49,023 nucleotides of DNA from Arthrobacter sp. EPSL27 (GTDB lineage: Bacteria > Actinomycetota > Actinomycetes > Actinomycetales > Micrococcaceae): the NCBI RefSeq assembly GCF_001512305.1, contig NZ_LNUT01000004.1:1-49023 (forward strand). Direction: 5' to 3'. Within the stretch, counting starts at the first letter, position 1, and each line of letters starts with the position of its first letter. Positions 32,765 to 42,531 of this stretch are shown one piece after another. The translations under genes were made by a program, and so were the position numbers. Below the pieces are notes generated by a model. That model saw only the letters and a program-made list of their open reading frames with translations, ran no database searches and had not been told where the DNA came from.

Positions 32765-33175
32765 ATGGACGCAGCAGCACTCCGGGAGATCTGCCTGGGG
32801 TTTCCCGGCGCGTTTGAGGATTATCCTTTCGGCCCGGAAATCACCGTCTTCAAAGTCCGCGCCGCGGTGCCCGGCGGCTCCCGGCCCAGGGCGAAAATGT
32901 TCGCCCTGTCGGCCATGGACCCGAAGGACTTCTCCGTCAGCCTGAAATGCGAGCCCGCCCTCGCGGTGCAGCTGCGCGCGGTACACCCCGAGATCAGCGG
33001 AGCCTGGCACCTGAACAAGCGGCACTGGAACGGCGTGCGGCTGGACGGGGACCTGCCGGACGCGATGATCCGCGACCTGGTGGAGGACTCCTATGACCTG
33101 GTGGTCGCCACCTTGACCCGCCGCCAGCAGGAGCAGCTGGGCTGGGCGCGGGTGGCCGGCGGAGAACGGCCCTGA
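32765..33175 (+). CDS. MmcQ/YjbR family DNA-binding-fold protein
   Basis: The 136-residue protein matches the MmcQ/YjbR family: the N-terminal LREICLGFPGAFEDYPFGPEITVFKV, then KMFALSAMDPKDFSVSLKCEP (about 44-64), HPEISGAWHLNKRHWNGVRLDG (about 74-95) and a last helix with VEDSYDLVVATLTRRQQEQLG. The fold (CyaY-like, double-wing) is known, but the function is not. It is probably leaderless. Its stop overlaps the start of the DUF1990 gene (TGATG), so the two are coupled. Confidence 0.87.
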   Translation: MDAAALREICLGFPGAFEDYPFGPEITVFKVRAAVPGGSRPRAKMFALSAMDPKDFSVSLKCEPALAVQLRAVHPEISGAWHLNKRHWNGVRLDGDLPDAMIRDLVEDSYDLVVATLTRRQQEQLGWARVAGGERP

Positions 33176-33753
33176 TGGACGCTCCGCGGAGTGCGGCCGG
33201 CGGGCTGAACTACCCCGGCATCGGCTGCACCGAGCCGGCTGCCGGTAGCCGTATCCCGGACGACGTCGGGAGCGGTGCGGTCCCCGAGGGGTTCGAATAC
33301 CTGGCCGCCCAAGACCGGATCGGCGAGGGCGAAGCGGCGTACCGGCGTGCCGTGCAGGGGCTGCTGACCTGGGAGCTGCACCGACGGTCCGGCCTGCGCG
33401 TCCGGGCGGAAACCGGCGTCGTTGCCGTCGGGGCGCGCGTGGTGAACGGCTTCGGCGTCGGGCCCTTCCGGATCCCTGCCCCCTGCGAGGTGGTGTGGGT
33501 GCGCGGCCCAGTGCCGGGCGGCGGGCCGCAGTGGGCGGGTTTCGGTTACGGCACGCTGCCCGGGCACCCGGTCCGGGGTGAGGAGTCGTTTGTCATTTCA
33601 CTCGACGAGCGGGACCGGGTGATGATCACGGTCACGGCCGTCGCGGCGCCTGCCAACTGGTTCTACAGGGCCGGCGGCGCTGTGACGGCCTGGGCGCGCC
33701 GGCGCGTCACTTCCCGATACCTTAGGAGTGCACGGGAACTGGCCGCAGGTTGA
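33175..33753 (+). CDS. DUF1990 protein
   Basis: The 192-residue protein matches DUF1990: LNYPGIGCTEP near the start, the AAQDRIGEGEAAYRRAVQGLLTWELHRRSGLRV block (split over about 43-75), a central GPFRIPAPCEVVWV and GFGYGTLPGHPVRGEESFVI (about 121-140). The end is YRAGGAVTAWARRRVTSRYLR. No catalytic motif is known for this family. It overlaps the MmcQ/YjbR gene by one base and is followed after 18 bases by a TPR gene, so the three likely share one transcript. Function is unknown. Confidence 0.87.
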   Translation: MDAPRSAAGGLNYPGIGCTEPAAGSRIPDDVGSGAVPEGFEYLAAQDRIGEGEAAYRRAVQGLLTWELHRRSGLRVRAETGVVAVGARVVNGFGVGPFRIPAPCEVVWVRGPVPGGGPQWAGFGYGTLPGHPVRGEESFVISLDERDRVMITVTAVAAPANWFYRAGGAVTAWARRRVTSRYLRSARELAAG

Positions 33754-33771
33754 CTGAGCAGGAGCAAGTGG

Positions 33772-34374
33772 ATGCTGAACCAAGAGACCCTTGACCGTTT
33801 GTGGAACTTTGAGGATCCCGCCGGTTCGGAGGCCCGGTTGCGGGCTGCCGCAGCGGATCCGGCCTACGACGCCGATGCACGCGCCGAACTGCAGACCCAG
33901 GTGGGCCGCGCCATGGGGCTGCAGGGCCGGTATGAGGAAGCCGACGCGCTGCTGGCCGCGATCGACCCCGACGAACCCACTGTTGGTGTCCGGGTCCTCC
34001 TGGAACGCGGCCGGCTGCTGAACTCCAGCGGCCACGCGGAAATGGCCGTGCCCCTGTTTGAACAGGCCGCCGAACTCAGCGACCACCTGGGCGAGGAATT
34101 CCTGGCCGTGGACGCGCTGCACATGCTCGCCATCGCGGACGCGGCGCACTCCGAGACCTGGACGCGCAGCGCCCTGGAGTACGCGTCGACGGTCCGCGAC
34201 AGCCGGACCCGGCGGTGGCTGGTGGCCCTCCATAACAACCTGGGCTGGACGCTGCACGATGCCGGGCGCTGCACCGAGGCGATGGTGGAGTTCCAGCTCG
34301 CTGAACAATGGGCGGAACGCATCGGCACCCCGCGCCAGCAGGAACTGGCCCGCGAGGCGATCCGCACCTGCTGA
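33772..34374 (+). CDS. Tetratricopeptide-repeat protein
   Basis: The 200-residue soluble protein consists almost wholly of helical repeats. TPR-like units are seen at about 36-70 (ARAELQTQVGRAMGLQGRYEEADALLAAI), 72-105 (VLLERGRLLNSSGHAEMAVPLFEQAAELS) and 149-182 (LHNNLGWTLHDAGRCTEAMVEFQLAEQWA). Such proteins serve as protein-binding scaffolds in the cytoplasm. There is no signal or membrane segment. ATG 33772 has GGAG upstream. The binding partner is unknown. Confidence 0.82.
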   Translation: MLNQETLDRLWNFEDPAGSEARLRAAAADPAYDADARAELQTQVGRAMGLQGRYEEADALLAAIDPDEPTVGVRVLLERGRLLNSSGHAEMAVPLFEQAAELSDHLGEEFLAVDALHMLAIADAAHSETWTRSALEYASTVRDSRTRRWLVALHNNLGWTLHDAGRCTEAMVEFQLAEQWAERIGTPRQQELAREAIRTC

Positions 34375-34438
34375 CGCCCGCCCCCGCTGACTTGTTGCAA
34401 CAATGGAACCCCGACCGCCGCACTGAAAGGCATTCCCC

Positions 34439-34756
34439 GTGATCTTCATCGTCGTTAAATTCAAGGTCAAGCCCGACTGGACCGACCGCTGGCTGGGCCT
34501 CGTGGACGGCTTCACCCAGGCCACCCGCCAGGAACCCGGCAACCTCTGGTTCGACTGGTCCCGCAGCGTGGACGATCCCAATGAATTCGTCCTCGTCGAA
34601 GCCTTCAAGGACGACGCCGCTGGCGACCACGTCAACAGCGCCCACTTCAAGCAGGCCATGGCGGACATGCCACAGGCCCTGGCCGAGACTCCGCGCATCA
34701 TCAGCCGCCAGCTCGACGGCGAGGGCTGGGACCGCATGGGCGAACTGACCATCTAG
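34439..34756 (+). CDS. Antibiotic biosynthesis monooxygenase (ABM/YgiN)-like protein
   Basis: The 105-residue protein has the ferredoxin-like ABM fold: a strand IFIVVKFKVKPDW, a helix (FTQATRQEPGNLWFDWSRS), ADDPNEFVLVEAF-like strand (here DDPNEFVLVEAF), and the HVNSAHFKQAMADMP helix (about 65-80). Family members are quinol monooxygenases or small-molecule binding proteins. The start is GTG 34439 with GAAAGG upstream. It lies between TPR and DUF503 genes with no pathway context. Activity is uncertain. Confidence 0.83.
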   Translation: MIFIVVKFKVKPDWTDRWLGLVDGFTQATRQEPGNLWFDWSRSVDDPNEFVLVEAFKDDAAGDHVNSAHFKQAMADMPQALAETPRIISRQLDGEGWDRMGELTI

Positions 34757-34767
34757 GGCCCCAGCCC

Positions 34768-35061
34768 ATGTGGATCGGCTGGATCGAATTCGACGTTCTC
34801 CTGGGCGACGTGCACAGCCTGAAGGAGAAACGCTCGGTGGTGCGTCCCGTGCTGGCCGAACTCAAGCGGCGGTTTGACGTCTCAGTGACCGAAGCCGGGC
34901 TGCACGACCAGTACCGGCGCGCCGTCCTCGGCGTCGGGCTCGTCGCGGCGGACCGGGCACACCTCGTGGAGGTCCTGGCCGCCGTCGAACGCTTTGTCGC
35001 CGCACGTCCGGAACTGGAACTGCTCAGCGCCCGCCAGAGGGAACTCCGCAGCGACGACTGA
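34768..35061 (+). CDS. DUF503 (YlxP-like) protein
   Basis: The 97-residue protein matches DUF503: MWIGWIEFDVLLGDVHSLKEKRSVVRP at the start (the HSLKEKRS motif at about 16-23), LKRRFDVSVTEAGLHDQYRRAVLG and a C-terminal helix. In many bacteria ylxP lies next to rbfA and infB; here it does not. The function is unknown, with a link to ribosome assembly suggested only by that neighbourhood elsewhere. It starts 11 bases after the ABM gene, so it is co-transcribed. The family-B hairpin follows 24 bases after the stop. Confidence 0.88.
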   Translation: MWIGWIEFDVLLGDVHSLKEKRSVVRPVLAELKRRFDVSVTEAGLHDQYRRAVLGVGLVAADRAHLVEVLAAVERFVAARPELELLSARQRELRSDD

Positions 35062-35085
35062 ACCGCCGGTGCTTGCGTTAAACCC

Positions 35086-35148
35086 CAACGCGGGGTCACC
35101 TACCGCCCATCCCGAGGGGATTCATGGGCGGTAAGTGACCCCGCGTTG
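35086..35148. repeat. Family-B hairpin, second copy, inverted
   Basis: Arms 35086-35110 and 35124-35148 pair over 25 bases with one mismatch (G-T). The 13-nt loop CCCGAGGGGATTC is the near reverse complement of the loop at 11870-11882, so this copy lies in the opposite orientation. It too sits between convergent genes (DUF503 and purL). Confidence 0.85.
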
Positions 35149-35172
35149 CCTGGTACCGGCTGGCGGTGGGCG

Positions 35173-37512
35173 TTAGCCAAAGTACTTCGGCAGGGTGCCC
35201 TCGTGGGCTTCGCGGAGCGCCGCGAGGTCCATGGTCTCGACGCCCGTGATTTCCAGCGTGCCGCTTTCGGCGTCCACCACGCCGATCCGGGCGTGTGCGA
35301 AGCCGCGTGCGGTGCACATGTCCGTGAACCGGATCTCCTCGGAGCGGGGCACGGACACGATCGCGCGGCCCTGCGTCTCGGAGAACAGTGCCGTGAACAG
35401 GTCCACCCCGTCGCGGTCCAGGACGTCCTGGAGCGCGATCCGGGCCCCCACGCCGTAGCGCAGCGAGGACTCCACGAGCGCCGCCGCGAGGCCGCCTTCG
35501 GAGAGGTCGTGCGCGGCGTCCACCATACCGTCGCGGGAGGCGTTGATCAGGATTTCACCCAGCGCGCGTTCGGCGGCGAGGTCAACCTTCGGCGGCAGGC
35601 CGCCGAGGTGTCCGCGCATGTTGGACCATTCCGAGCCGTCCAGTTCCGCCGCCGTGGTGCCGAGCAGGTAGATGGCCTGGCCGTCTTCCTTCCAGCCCGA
35701 CGGCGTGCGGCGTGCGACGTCGTCGAACTTGCCCAGCACGGCCACAACGGGGGAGGGGTGGATGGGCGTGGTGCCGGTCTGGTTGTACAGCGAGACGTTG
35801 CCGCCGGTGACCGGGATGCCGAGCACCATGCAGGCGTCCGACAGGCCGCGGATGGCCTCGGCGAGCTGCCACATGACATCCGGATCCTCGGGGGAGCCGA
35901 AGTTCAGGCAGTCGCTGACGGCCATGGGCACGGCGCCCGAGGTGGCCACGTTGCGGTACGCCTCGGCGAGGGCCAGCTGCGCGCCGTGGTACGGATCGAG
36001 GTAGGTGTAGCGGCCGTTCGCGTCGGTGGCCAGGGCCACGCCCAGGCCGGTTTCCTCATCCACGCGGACCACGCCGGCGTCGTCCGGGAACGCCATGGCG
36101 GTGTTGCCGCCGACGTACCGGTCGTACTGCTGCGTGATCCAGGCCTTGCTGCACATGTTCGGGGAAGCGACGAGCTCGGTGACGGCGGCGGCCAGTTCCG
36201 CGGGGGCGGAGGGACGGCCGGCGTCCTGCACGGAGCCCGTGAACGAGTCCGCCTGGACGGCGTCCTGCCACTCGGGACGGGCGTACGGGCGGTCGTAGAC
36301 CGGGCCGTCGTGAGCCACGGTGCGCGGGTCGACGTCGACAATGACTTCGCCTTCCCACGTGATGATCAGGCGGCCGGTGTCGGTCACCTCGCCCAGCCAG
36401 GAGTATTCCACGGCCCACTTGTCCATGACCGCTTCAAACGCGGCGATGTTCTCCGGGGTGACCACGGCCATCATGCGTTCCTGCGACTCGGACATCAGGA
36501 TTTCGCCCGGGGTCAGGGTGGGGTCGCGGAGCAGCACCGAGGTCAGCTCGACCTGCATGCCGCCGTCGCCGTTGGAGGCGAGCTCGGACGTGGCGCAGGA
36601 AATCCCCGCGGCGCCGAGGTCCTGGATGCCTTCCACCAGGGAGCCCTTGAACAGCTCAAGGCAGCACTCGATCAAGACCTTCTCGGCGAAGGGGTCGCCC
36701 ACCTGGACGGCGGGGCGTTTGGACGGCTTGGTGTCGTCGAAGGACTCCGAGGCCAGCACGGATGCGCCGCCGATGCCGTCGCCGCCGGTGCGGGCGCCGA
36801 ACAGGACCACCTTGTTGCCCTTGCCGGAGGCGTTGGCGAGGCGGATGTCCTCGTGGCGCATGACGCCGACCGCGAGGGCGTTGACCAGCGGGTTGCCCTG
36901 GTAGACGGAGTCGAAGACCATTTCGCCGCCGATGTTCGGCAGGCCGAGTGAGTTGCCATAGCCGCCGATGCCGGCCACCGCGCCGTGCATCACACGGGCC
37001 GTATCCGGGTGGTCAATCGCGCCGAAGCGCAGCGGGTCCATGACCGCCACCGGGCGGGCGCCCATGGAGATGATGTCGCGGACAATGCCGCCGATGCCGG
37101 TCGCGGCACCCTGGTACGGCTCCACGAACGACGGCGAGTTGTGCGACTCGATCTTGAAGGTCACGGCCCAGCCGTCGCCCAGGTTGGTGACACCGGCGTT
37201 TTCGCCGATGCCCACGAGCATGTCCTTCTTCATCTCGGCGGTGACCTTTTCGCCGAACTGGCGCAGGTGGTTCTTGGAGGACTTGTAGGAGCAGTGCTCG
37301 CTCCACATCACGGAGTACATGGCCAGCTCCGCGCCGGTGGGGCGGCGGCCCAGGACCTTGACCACCTCGTCGAACTCGTTCTGCTTCAGGCCCAGCTCGG
37401 CCCAGGGCAGCTCCACGTCCGGGGTCTTGGCCGCGTTCTCGACGGTGTCGATGTTGAACTTCTTGGTCTCGGCGGCGGTTCCCGCCGTCAGGCCGGTGGT
37501 CGTCTCCGTCAT
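35173..37512 (-). CDS. purL: Phosphoribosylformylglycinamidine synthase, large subunit
   Basis: The 779-residue protein is the small-type PurL, which works with separate PurQ and PurS. It turns FGAR, glutamine-derived ammonia and ATP into FGAM in purine synthesis. Typical blocks are [16 protein letters not shown] (about 68-83), the [27 protein letters not shown] block (about 122-148), [20 protein letters not shown] (about 187-201) and [17 protein letters not shown]. The start ATG 37512 overlaps the purQ stop (ATGA). Length is normal. The stop lies near the family-B hairpin, which should end the operon. Confidence 0.97.
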   Translation of the reverse strand: MTETTTGLTAGTAAETKKFNIDTVENAAKTPDVELPWAELGLKQNEFDEVVKVLGRRPTGAELAMYSVMWSEHCSYKSSKNHLRQFGEKVTAEMKKDMLVGIGENAGVTNLGDGWAVTFKIESHNSPSFVEPYQGAATGIGGIVRDIISMGARPVAVMDPLRFGAIDHPDTARVMHGAVAGIGGYGNSLGLPNIGGEMVFDSVYQGNPLVNALAVGVMRHEDIRLANASGKGNKVVLFGARTGGDGIGGASVLASESFDDTKPSKRPAVQVGDPFAEKVLIECCLELFKGSLVEGIQDLGAAGISCATSELASNGDGGMQVELTSVLLRDPTLTPGEILMSESQERMMAVVTPENIAAFEAVMDKWAVEYSWLGEVTDTGRLIITWEGEVIVDVDPRTVAHDGPVYDRPYARPEWQDAVQADSFTGSVQDAGRPSAPAELAAAVTELVASPNMCSKAWITQQYDRYVGGNTAMAFPDDAGVVRVDEETGLGVALATDANGRYTYLDPYHGAQLALAEAYRNVATSGAVPMAVSDCLNFGSPEDPDVMWQLAEAIRGLSDACMVLGIPVTGGNVSLYNQTGTTPIHPSPVVAVLGKFDDVARRTPSGWKEDGQAIYLLGTTAAELDGSEWSNMRGHLGGLPPKVDLAAERALGEILINASRDGMVDAAHDLSEGGLAAALVESSLRYGVGARIALQDVLDRDGVDLFTALFSETQGRAIVSVPRSEEIRFTDMCTARGFAHARIGVVDAESGTLEITGVETMDLAALREAHEGTLPKYFG

Positions 37513-38279
37513 TTGTTGTCTCCCACGATCTTGTTCAGGACAGAGGTGAAGAAGCCAAGGCCTTCGGTGCCGGAGCCTTCCTCGGGGCCGAAGCCCGCCT
37601 CCACGGCATGCTCGGGGTGCGGCATGAGCCCCACCACGTTGCCGGCGGCGTTGGAGATGCCGGCGATGTCGCGGCGGGAGCCGTTCGGGTTGAAGCCGAC
37701 GTAGCGGAACACCACGCGGCCCTCCGCCTCCAGGGCGTCGAGGGTCTTCTCGTCCGCGATGTACTGGCCGTCCTGGTTCTTCAGCGGCACCGTGATTTCC
37801 TGGCCCGCAGCGTAGTCGCGGGTCCAGTCCGTGGTGTTGTTCTCCACGCGCAGCACTTGGTCGCGGCACATGAATTTCAGGTGGTCGTTCTTGATCATCG
37901 AGCCCGGCAGCAGGTGCGACTCGGTGAGGATCTGGAAGCCGTTGCAGATGCCGAGGACAGGCAGCCTGGCCTCGGAATTGGCGGCGTCGATGATCTTCGA
38001 CATCAGCGGCGCGAACCGCGAGATGGCGCCGGCGCGGAGGTAGTCGCCGTAGGAAAAGCCGCCGGGGATCACGACGGCGTCGACGTCGCCCAGGGTGGTG
38101 TCCGCGTGCCAGAGCGCCACCGGGGTGGCGCCGGCCAGGCGGACCGCACGGACGGCGTCGCGGTCATCCAGGGTGCCGGGGAAGGTGACGACGCCGATTT
38201 TCGCACCGTTGAGCTGGCGGAGATCAGAACCGTGGGCCGCGACGGCGACTGCCTCGCCGATCAGGGGGAGTTCAGTCAT
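37509..38279 (-). CDS. purQ: Phosphoribosylformylglycinamidine synthase, glutaminase subunit
   Basis: The 256-residue class I glutamine amidotransferase supplies ammonia to PurL. The nucleophile cysteine lies in [10 protein letters not shown] (about 110), the catalytic His and Glu in [10 protein letters not shown] (about 229-238), and [18 protein letters not shown] (about 69-86) is typical. It carries an N-terminal extension of about 25 residues before [12 protein letters not shown], which is longer than usual; no internal start with a better ribosome site was seen. It overlaps purL and lies one base after purS. Confidence 0.96.
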   Translation of the reverse strand: MTELPLIGEAVAVAAHGSDLRQLNGAKIGVVTFPGTLDDRDAVRAVRLAGATPVALWHADTTLGDVDAVVIPGGFSYGDYLRAGAISRFAPLMSKIIDAANSEARLPVLGICNGFQILTESHLLPGSMIKNDHLKFMCRDQVLRVENNTTDWTRDYAAGQEITVPLKNQDGQYIADEKTLDALEAEGRVVFRYVGFNPNGSRRDIAGISNAAGNVVGLMPHPEHAVEAGFGPEEGSGTEGLGFFTSVLNKIVGDNK

Positions 38280-38280
38280 G

Positions 38281-38532
38281 TCAGGCCTCGACGACCTCGA
38301 CGTTGACGACGTCCTCGATGACCGGGTTGGACAGCAGGGTCTCTGCGGCGTTCCGGGCCTGGGCCAGGATCTCCTCGGTCACCTCGCCGTCCACCGTGAG
38401 TTCAAAGCGCTTGCCCTGGCGGACAGCGCTGAAAGCGGTGAAGCCCAGCCGGGGCAGTGCACCCACGATGGCCTTCCCCTGCGGGTCGAGAATCTCGGGC
38501 TTGGGCATGACGTCGACAACGATCCGGGGCAT
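38281..38532 (-). CDS. purS: Phosphoribosylformylglycinamidine synthase subunit PurS
   Basis: The 83-residue protein bridges PurQ and PurL. It has the PurS pattern [20 protein letters not shown], then [17 protein letters not shown] and a C-terminal [13 protein letters not shown]. The start is ATG 38532 with GGAG 8 bases upstream; an upstream in-frame start at 38556 is rejected. It is the first gene of purS-purQ-purL. Confidence 0.94.
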   Translation of the reverse strand: MPRIVVDVMPKPEILDPQGKAIVGALPRLGFTAFSAVRQGKRFELTVDGEVTEEILAQARNAAETLLSNPVIEDVVNVEVVEA

Positions 38533-38646
38533 CCGGCAACTCCTGTGCGTGAGCATTGGGTAAGGGCGCAGCGGAGTGGTGCCGTCTCACGCCGATCCGA
38601 TGTGGTGAACACAGCGGGAAAGGGCGCTCCGCGAGCTTGCATGCCC

Positions 38647-38652
38647 ATTCTA
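38647..38652 (-). promoter_or_regulatory. Predicted -10 box of the purSQL operon
   Basis: On the minus strand TAGAAT (38647-38652) is the best -10 in the 283-base gap upstream of purS, giving a leader of about 105 bases. No -35 is clear. The rest of the gap up to 38803 shows no gene or repeat. Confidence 0.45.
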
Positions 38653-38815
38653 CCGGCCGCGGTGCGTGCCGCCGCATTCGGGCCGGGAGTGTGAACCGGG
38701 CCGTCCCGGCTGGAGGGCCGGCGACCGGGGCGCCGCCCCGCGGACGGCGCGGATGTCCCTGATGACCTGCTGCGATGCTATGGCCAGCCCGGTGGCCGGT
38801 CAGTAGCATGTGCTT

Positions 38816-39001
38816 ATGGCTGAGAAATCGAAATCCGTGCTTTTGCCCGTTGTAGCCGCCGCGGTTTTCGCCGGCCTCGGGCGGATGGTCCTGCAGAAGA
38901 TCAAAGCGGACTGCTTGGCCCGGGAGACGAACGTGGCCGGGCCGCTGGATGACAAGACCCGCGCGTGGATCAGCGATGTGGTGAGGACCCCCCGCCAGTA
39001 G
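38816..39001 (+). CDS. Small protein with an N-terminal hydrophobic segment
   Basis: The 61-residue protein starts at ATG 38816, six bases after the -10 candidate TAGCAT (38804-38809), so it should be leaderless. Residues about 8-24 (VLLPVVAAAVFAGLGRM) are hydrophobic and could form a membrane anchor, with a short polar C-terminus. The codon use is coding-like. No family was recognised. It is divergent from purS and has the long non-coding leader of the subtilase downstream. It could also be a non-coding chance frame. Confidence 0.55.
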   Translation: MAEKSKSVLLPVVAAAVFAGLGRMVLQKIKADCLARETNVAGPLDDKTRAWISDVVRTPRQ

Positions 39002-39107
39002 CGGTCCCGCCGCCCCCAGGCATTTCCCCCGCAGGTCAGGGGCCCTTTGCGGGCCTCTGCTTCCGTGCGCCCGGATCCCGGGGCGCCCCGCCCTGTCGAC
39101 GGGTGTG

Positions 39108-39278
39108 ACAAGTTTTGATTTCTTCTATGTGTGCTATGTCATATCTGGCTCTCAGTCTGTACTGTATGAATCGGCTGGTATCCGTCGGGGCCGCAAGAGA
39201 CTCAGCTCTTTCCGTCCTGCCAGTCCTTTGACCCGGCCGGAACGCCGGGACCGTTCCTTATGAAAGGTTCAACCACAC
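39108..39278 (+). promoter_or_regulatory. A/T-rich promoter region of the subtilase gene
   Basis: The 277-base gap before the gene has an A/T-rich island (about 39108-39172) in very GC-rich DNA. TTTGAT (39113-39118) and TATGTC (39136-39141) are possible promoter boxes, and TGTACTGTATGAAT (39157-39170) is another. The leader would be at least 100 bases. A G/C-rich hairpin (GGGCCC...GGGCCT) at about 39039-39058 probably ends the small gene upstream. Confidence 0.4.
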
Positions 39279-42200
39279 GTGAAATCACCAGGAAAGAGCT
39301 TCCTTCGAAGCGGGGGACTCCGGAGGGCCGTGGCACTGACCCTGGGCCTGCCGGTTCTCTTGTCAACAGTTGCGATCTCGCCCGCCACCGCGGCACCGGG
39401 GTCCACCGTTGCGCAAGTTGCACAGAAGAATCTGGACCCCGGCAACTACCCGGACGGGCGGTACATCGTGCTGCTGGCCGAGAAGCCGGCAGCGAGCTAC
39501 GAAGGCAGCACGGCAGGTTTTCCGGCCACCAAGCCGGCGGCAGGCAAGAAGCTGGACGCCGGGAAGGCCGAGGTCAAGAAGTACCGGGCCCACCTGGAGA
39601 AGAAGCAGGCCGACGTCGCGGGCCAGCAGAATGTCCAGATCCAGCGCCAGTACTCCGCTGCGGTCAACGGCTTCAGCGCCAAGCTCACCTCGGACCAGGC
39701 CGTCAAGCTGGCCAAGGATCCCAGCGTCCTGGCGGTTTCCCCGGACACCGAGAACGCCCCGGACTACTCGAGCACCGATTTCCTCAAGCTCAGCGGTGAA
39801 AACGGCACCTGGAACACCAAGTTCGGTGGCCAGGACGGCGCCGGCAAGGGCGTCGTCGTCGGCGTCATCGACACCGGCTACACCCCCTCGAGCCCCTTCT
39901 TCGCCGGCGAGGAAGTCAAGCCCCTGGTGGGCGCCCCCGTGGTCGGCGAGCCGTACCGGACGGCGGACGGCAAGATCGCGATGCTGAAGTCCGACGGCGA
40001 CACCTTTATCGGGGAATGCCAGAAAGGCCAGGACTTCGACGGCTCCGCCTGTAACTCCAAGGTCCTCAGCGCGCACTACTTCGCCGACGATTTCCTGGAC
40101 TTCGTCCCCCCGGAAAACCGCGCCCCGCAGGAACTGCTGTCCCCGGTCGACGTCGACAGCCACGGCACCCACACCGGCAGCACTGCCGTGGGCAACCCCA
40201 ACGTCGAGACGTTCGTGGACGGCCGCAGCTTCGGCCTGACCAGCGGCATCGCGCCCGCCGCCAAGCTCTCCGTGTACAAGGTCTGCTGGGAAGATACCGA
40301 CCCCAACACCGGCGGCTGCTACAGCTCCGCGTCCGTCGCCGCCGTCGAGCAGGCACTGGAAGACGGGGTGGATGTGCTGAACTACTCCATCTCCGGCTCC
40401 GCGACGTCAGTGATCGACCCCGTGTCGATTGCTTTCCTGAACGCTGCCGCAGCAGGCGTCTTCGTCGCCGCCTCGGCCGGCAACTCGGGCCCCACCGCAA
40501 GCACCGTCAACCACGGCGGCCCCTGGGTCACCACGGTTGCGGCCAGCAGCTTCTCCCAGGAGTTGCAGGGCACTGTTGAATTCGCTGACGGCACCAAGTT
40601 CCGCGGCGCCAGCATCATGAACAAAGAGGTCAAGGACGCCGGCGTCGTCCTCGCTGCCAACGCGGCCGCGGCGGCGGGCAACCCGAACGCCGCATTGTGC
40701 GGCCCGGACACGCTGGACCCCGCCAAGGTGGCCGGCAAGGTTGTTGTCTGCGACCGCGGTGTCTTCGACCGCGTCGCCAAGAGTGCTGAAGTGGCCCGCG
40801 GCGGCGGCGTCGGCATGATCCTGGTGAACCTGAGCAGCTCCTCGCTGGACACGGACAAGCACGCCGTCCCCACCGTCCACGTGAACCCGCCGGCAACCGA
40901 AGCCATCAAGGCCAAGGTCGCGGCCGAGCCGGGCACCACCGTCTCGCTGGCCAACAAGGACACCACCGGTCTGCCGCTCGAAGCCCAGCCGCAGATTGCC
41001 GGGTTCTCCTCCCGCGGCCCGCTGCTGGCCACCGACTCCGACCTGCTGAAGCCTGACGTCGCCGCTCCCGGCGTCGCCGTCCTGGCCGGCGTCTCGCCGA
41101 TCGGCACCGGAGGCGACGAGTTCGGCTTTATGTCCGGCACCTCCATGGCCGCCCCGCACGTTGCCGGCTACGGCGCGCTGCTCCTGGGCAAGAACCCCAC
41201 CTGGTCGCCGGCCACCATCAAGTCCGCCATGATGACCACGGCAGGCAACGTGGTCAACGCTGACGGCTCCAAGAACACCGACGTCCACGCCACCGGCGCC
41301 GGACAGGTGGACCCGGCACGCATGACCGATCCGGGCCTGGTGTACGACGCGAACCTCCAGGACTACCTGAAGTTCATCCAGGGCACGGGTGTCAACATCG
41401 GCCAGGAGTCCAGCACGCTGCCGCGTGACATGAACGTCCCGTCCTTCTCCCTGGGCAACCTTGCCGGCAAAATCACCGTCACCCGCACGCTGACCGCGCT
41501 GACTCCGGGTGTCTACAAGGTCAAGGCCAACGTGCCCGGCATCAAGGTCAGCGTGGCCCCGGCCGCACTGAACTTCAAGGCCGCCGGCGAAACGAAAACC
41601 TTCAAGGTGAGCTTCGAGAACAAGGGTGCCGCCCTGGGCCAGTTCGCCATGGGTTCCCTGACCTGGGAAGGTGCGGGCAAGACCGTCACCTCGCCCATCT
41701 CCGTCCGTCCGCAGTCCGTCGTGGCGCCCAAGAGCGTTGACTTCACTACCGACTCCGGTACGGGCTCCGGCGACATCAACGTGGTCTCCGGCACGGACAA
41801 GCCGGTGGACATCACGCTGGATGGTCTGTCCAAGGCCGATTCCGAAGGCATCGAACTGGTTCCGGGGCCGTTTGAGGCCCGTGCCGATGCTTCGACCTTC
41901 GTCAAGACGGTCCAGGTCCCGGCCGGTTCCCCGCTTGCCAAGTTCTCGGTCATTTCTTCTGACCCCGCAGCGGACTTCGACATGTGGGTGGTCACCCCCC
42001 GGGGTGTCCTGACGGCGGCAACGGCCTCTGCCAGCGAGTCGGTCTCCGTCTCCAACCCGGCGGCCGGTTCGTACACGATCTACGCGAACCTGTATTCAAG
42101 CACGGACGGCAAGGCCCGTAAGGCCACCGTTGACGCTGCAGTCCTGGGTTCCAACGAGGACAACGCGACCGTCACGCCGAACCCGCTGGTTCTGCCCAAC

Positions 42201-42404
42201 GGGGACTCCGGCAAGGTCACGGTGAACTGGGACGGTCTGGAGCCGGGCTCCTACATCGGCCGGGTGACCTTTGCCGGGGCAAGCCAGGCGACGTTCGTGA
42301 GCGTGCTGGTCAACGCCGCCGGTGAGACTGCGGTGGCTCCGGCCTCGGGCGGGCAGCCCACGTTCCAGAACCCGGAACTGGACCGCCCCAACAACGCCAT
42401 CTAG
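39279..42404 (+). CDS. Secreted subtilisin-like serine protease (S8) with PA and Fn3-like domains
   Basis: The 1041-residue protein has a Sec signal peptide (about 1-39, ending ATAAPG), an I9-type propeptide (about 60-155, with RYIVLL and YSAAVNGFSAKL), and an S8 domain with the triad D198 (GVIDTGYTP), H295 (DSHGTHTG) and S622 (SGTSMAAPHVAG); N402 in AGNSGP is the oxyanion asparagine. A PA insert (about 450-545, with GKVVVCDRG) sits in the catalytic domain, as in plant-type subtilases. The C-terminal 330 residues form Fn3-like domains. No cell-wall anchor is seen, so it is released. It starts at GTG 39279 with GAAAGG upstream. It faces a convergent operon that encodes two subtilisin-inhibitor-like proteins. 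Confidence 0.93.
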   Translation: MKSPGKSFLRSGGLRRAVALTLGLPVLLSTVAISPATAAPGSTVAQVAQKNLDPGNYPDGRYIVLLAEKPAASYEGSTAGFPATKPAAGKKLDAGKAEVKKYRAHLEKKQADVAGQQNVQIQRQYSAAVNGFSAKLTSDQAVKLAKDPSVLAVSPDTENAPDYSSTDFLKLSGENGTWNTKFGGQDGAGKGVVVGVIDTGYTPSSPFFAGEEVKPLVGAPVVGEPYRTADGKIAMLKSDGDTFIGECQKGQDFDGSACNSKVLSAHYFADDFLDFVPPENRAPQELLSPVDVDSHGTHTGSTAVGNPNVETFVDGRSFGLTSGIAPAAKLSVYKVCWEDTDPNTGGCYSSASVAAVEQALEDGVDVLNYSISGSATSVIDPVSIAFLNAAAAGVFVAASAGNSGPTASTVNHGGPWVTTVAASSFSQELQGTVEFADGTKFRGASIMNKEVKDAGVVLAANAAAAAGNPNAALCGPDTLDPAKVAGKVVVCDRGVFDRVAKSAEVARGGGVGMILVNLSSSSLDTDKHAVPTVHVNPPATEAIKAKVAAEPGTTVSLANKDTTGLPLEAQPQIAGFSSRGPLLATDSDLLKPDVAAPGVAVLAGVSPIGTGGDEFGFMSGTSMAAPHVAGYGALLLGKNPTWSPATIKSAMMTTAGNVVNADGSKNTDVHATGAGQVDPARMTDPGLVYDANLQDYLKFIQGTGVNIGQESSTLPRDMNVPSFSLGNLAGKITVTRTLTALTPGVYKVKANVPGIKVSVAPAALNFKAAGETKTFKVSFENKGAALGQFAMGSLTWEGAGKTVTSPISVRPQSVVAPKSVDFTTDSGTGSGDINVVSGTDKPVDITLDGLSKADSEGIELVPGPFEARADASTFVKTVQVPAGSPLAKFSVISSDPAADFDMWVVTPRGVLTAATASASESVSVSNPAAGSYTIYANLYSSTDGKARKATVDAAVLGSNEDNATVTPNPLVLPNGDSGKVTVNWDGLEPGSYIGRVTFAGASQATFVSVLVNAAGETAVAPASGGQPTFQNPELDRPNNAI

Positions 42405-42426
42405 GCAGAGTTCCACCTCTCAACAC

Positions 42427-42468
42427 AACGGCAATGGCCGGCGGCTTCCACCGCCGGCCATTGCCGTT
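42427..42468. terminator. Strong hairpin terminator between convergent genes
   Basis: An 18-bp perfect stem (42427-42444 with 42451-42468, left arm AACGGCAATGGCCGGCGG) has a 6-nt loop. It lies 23 bases after the subtilase stop and 64 bases before the end of the opposing operon. Confidence 0.85.
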
Positions 42469-42531
42469 TAAGTTGCGGGTCAGGCAGTCCGGCCGCTGCC
42501 GGGAAACGCTGCCCGGTGACAAGGCGGCGGC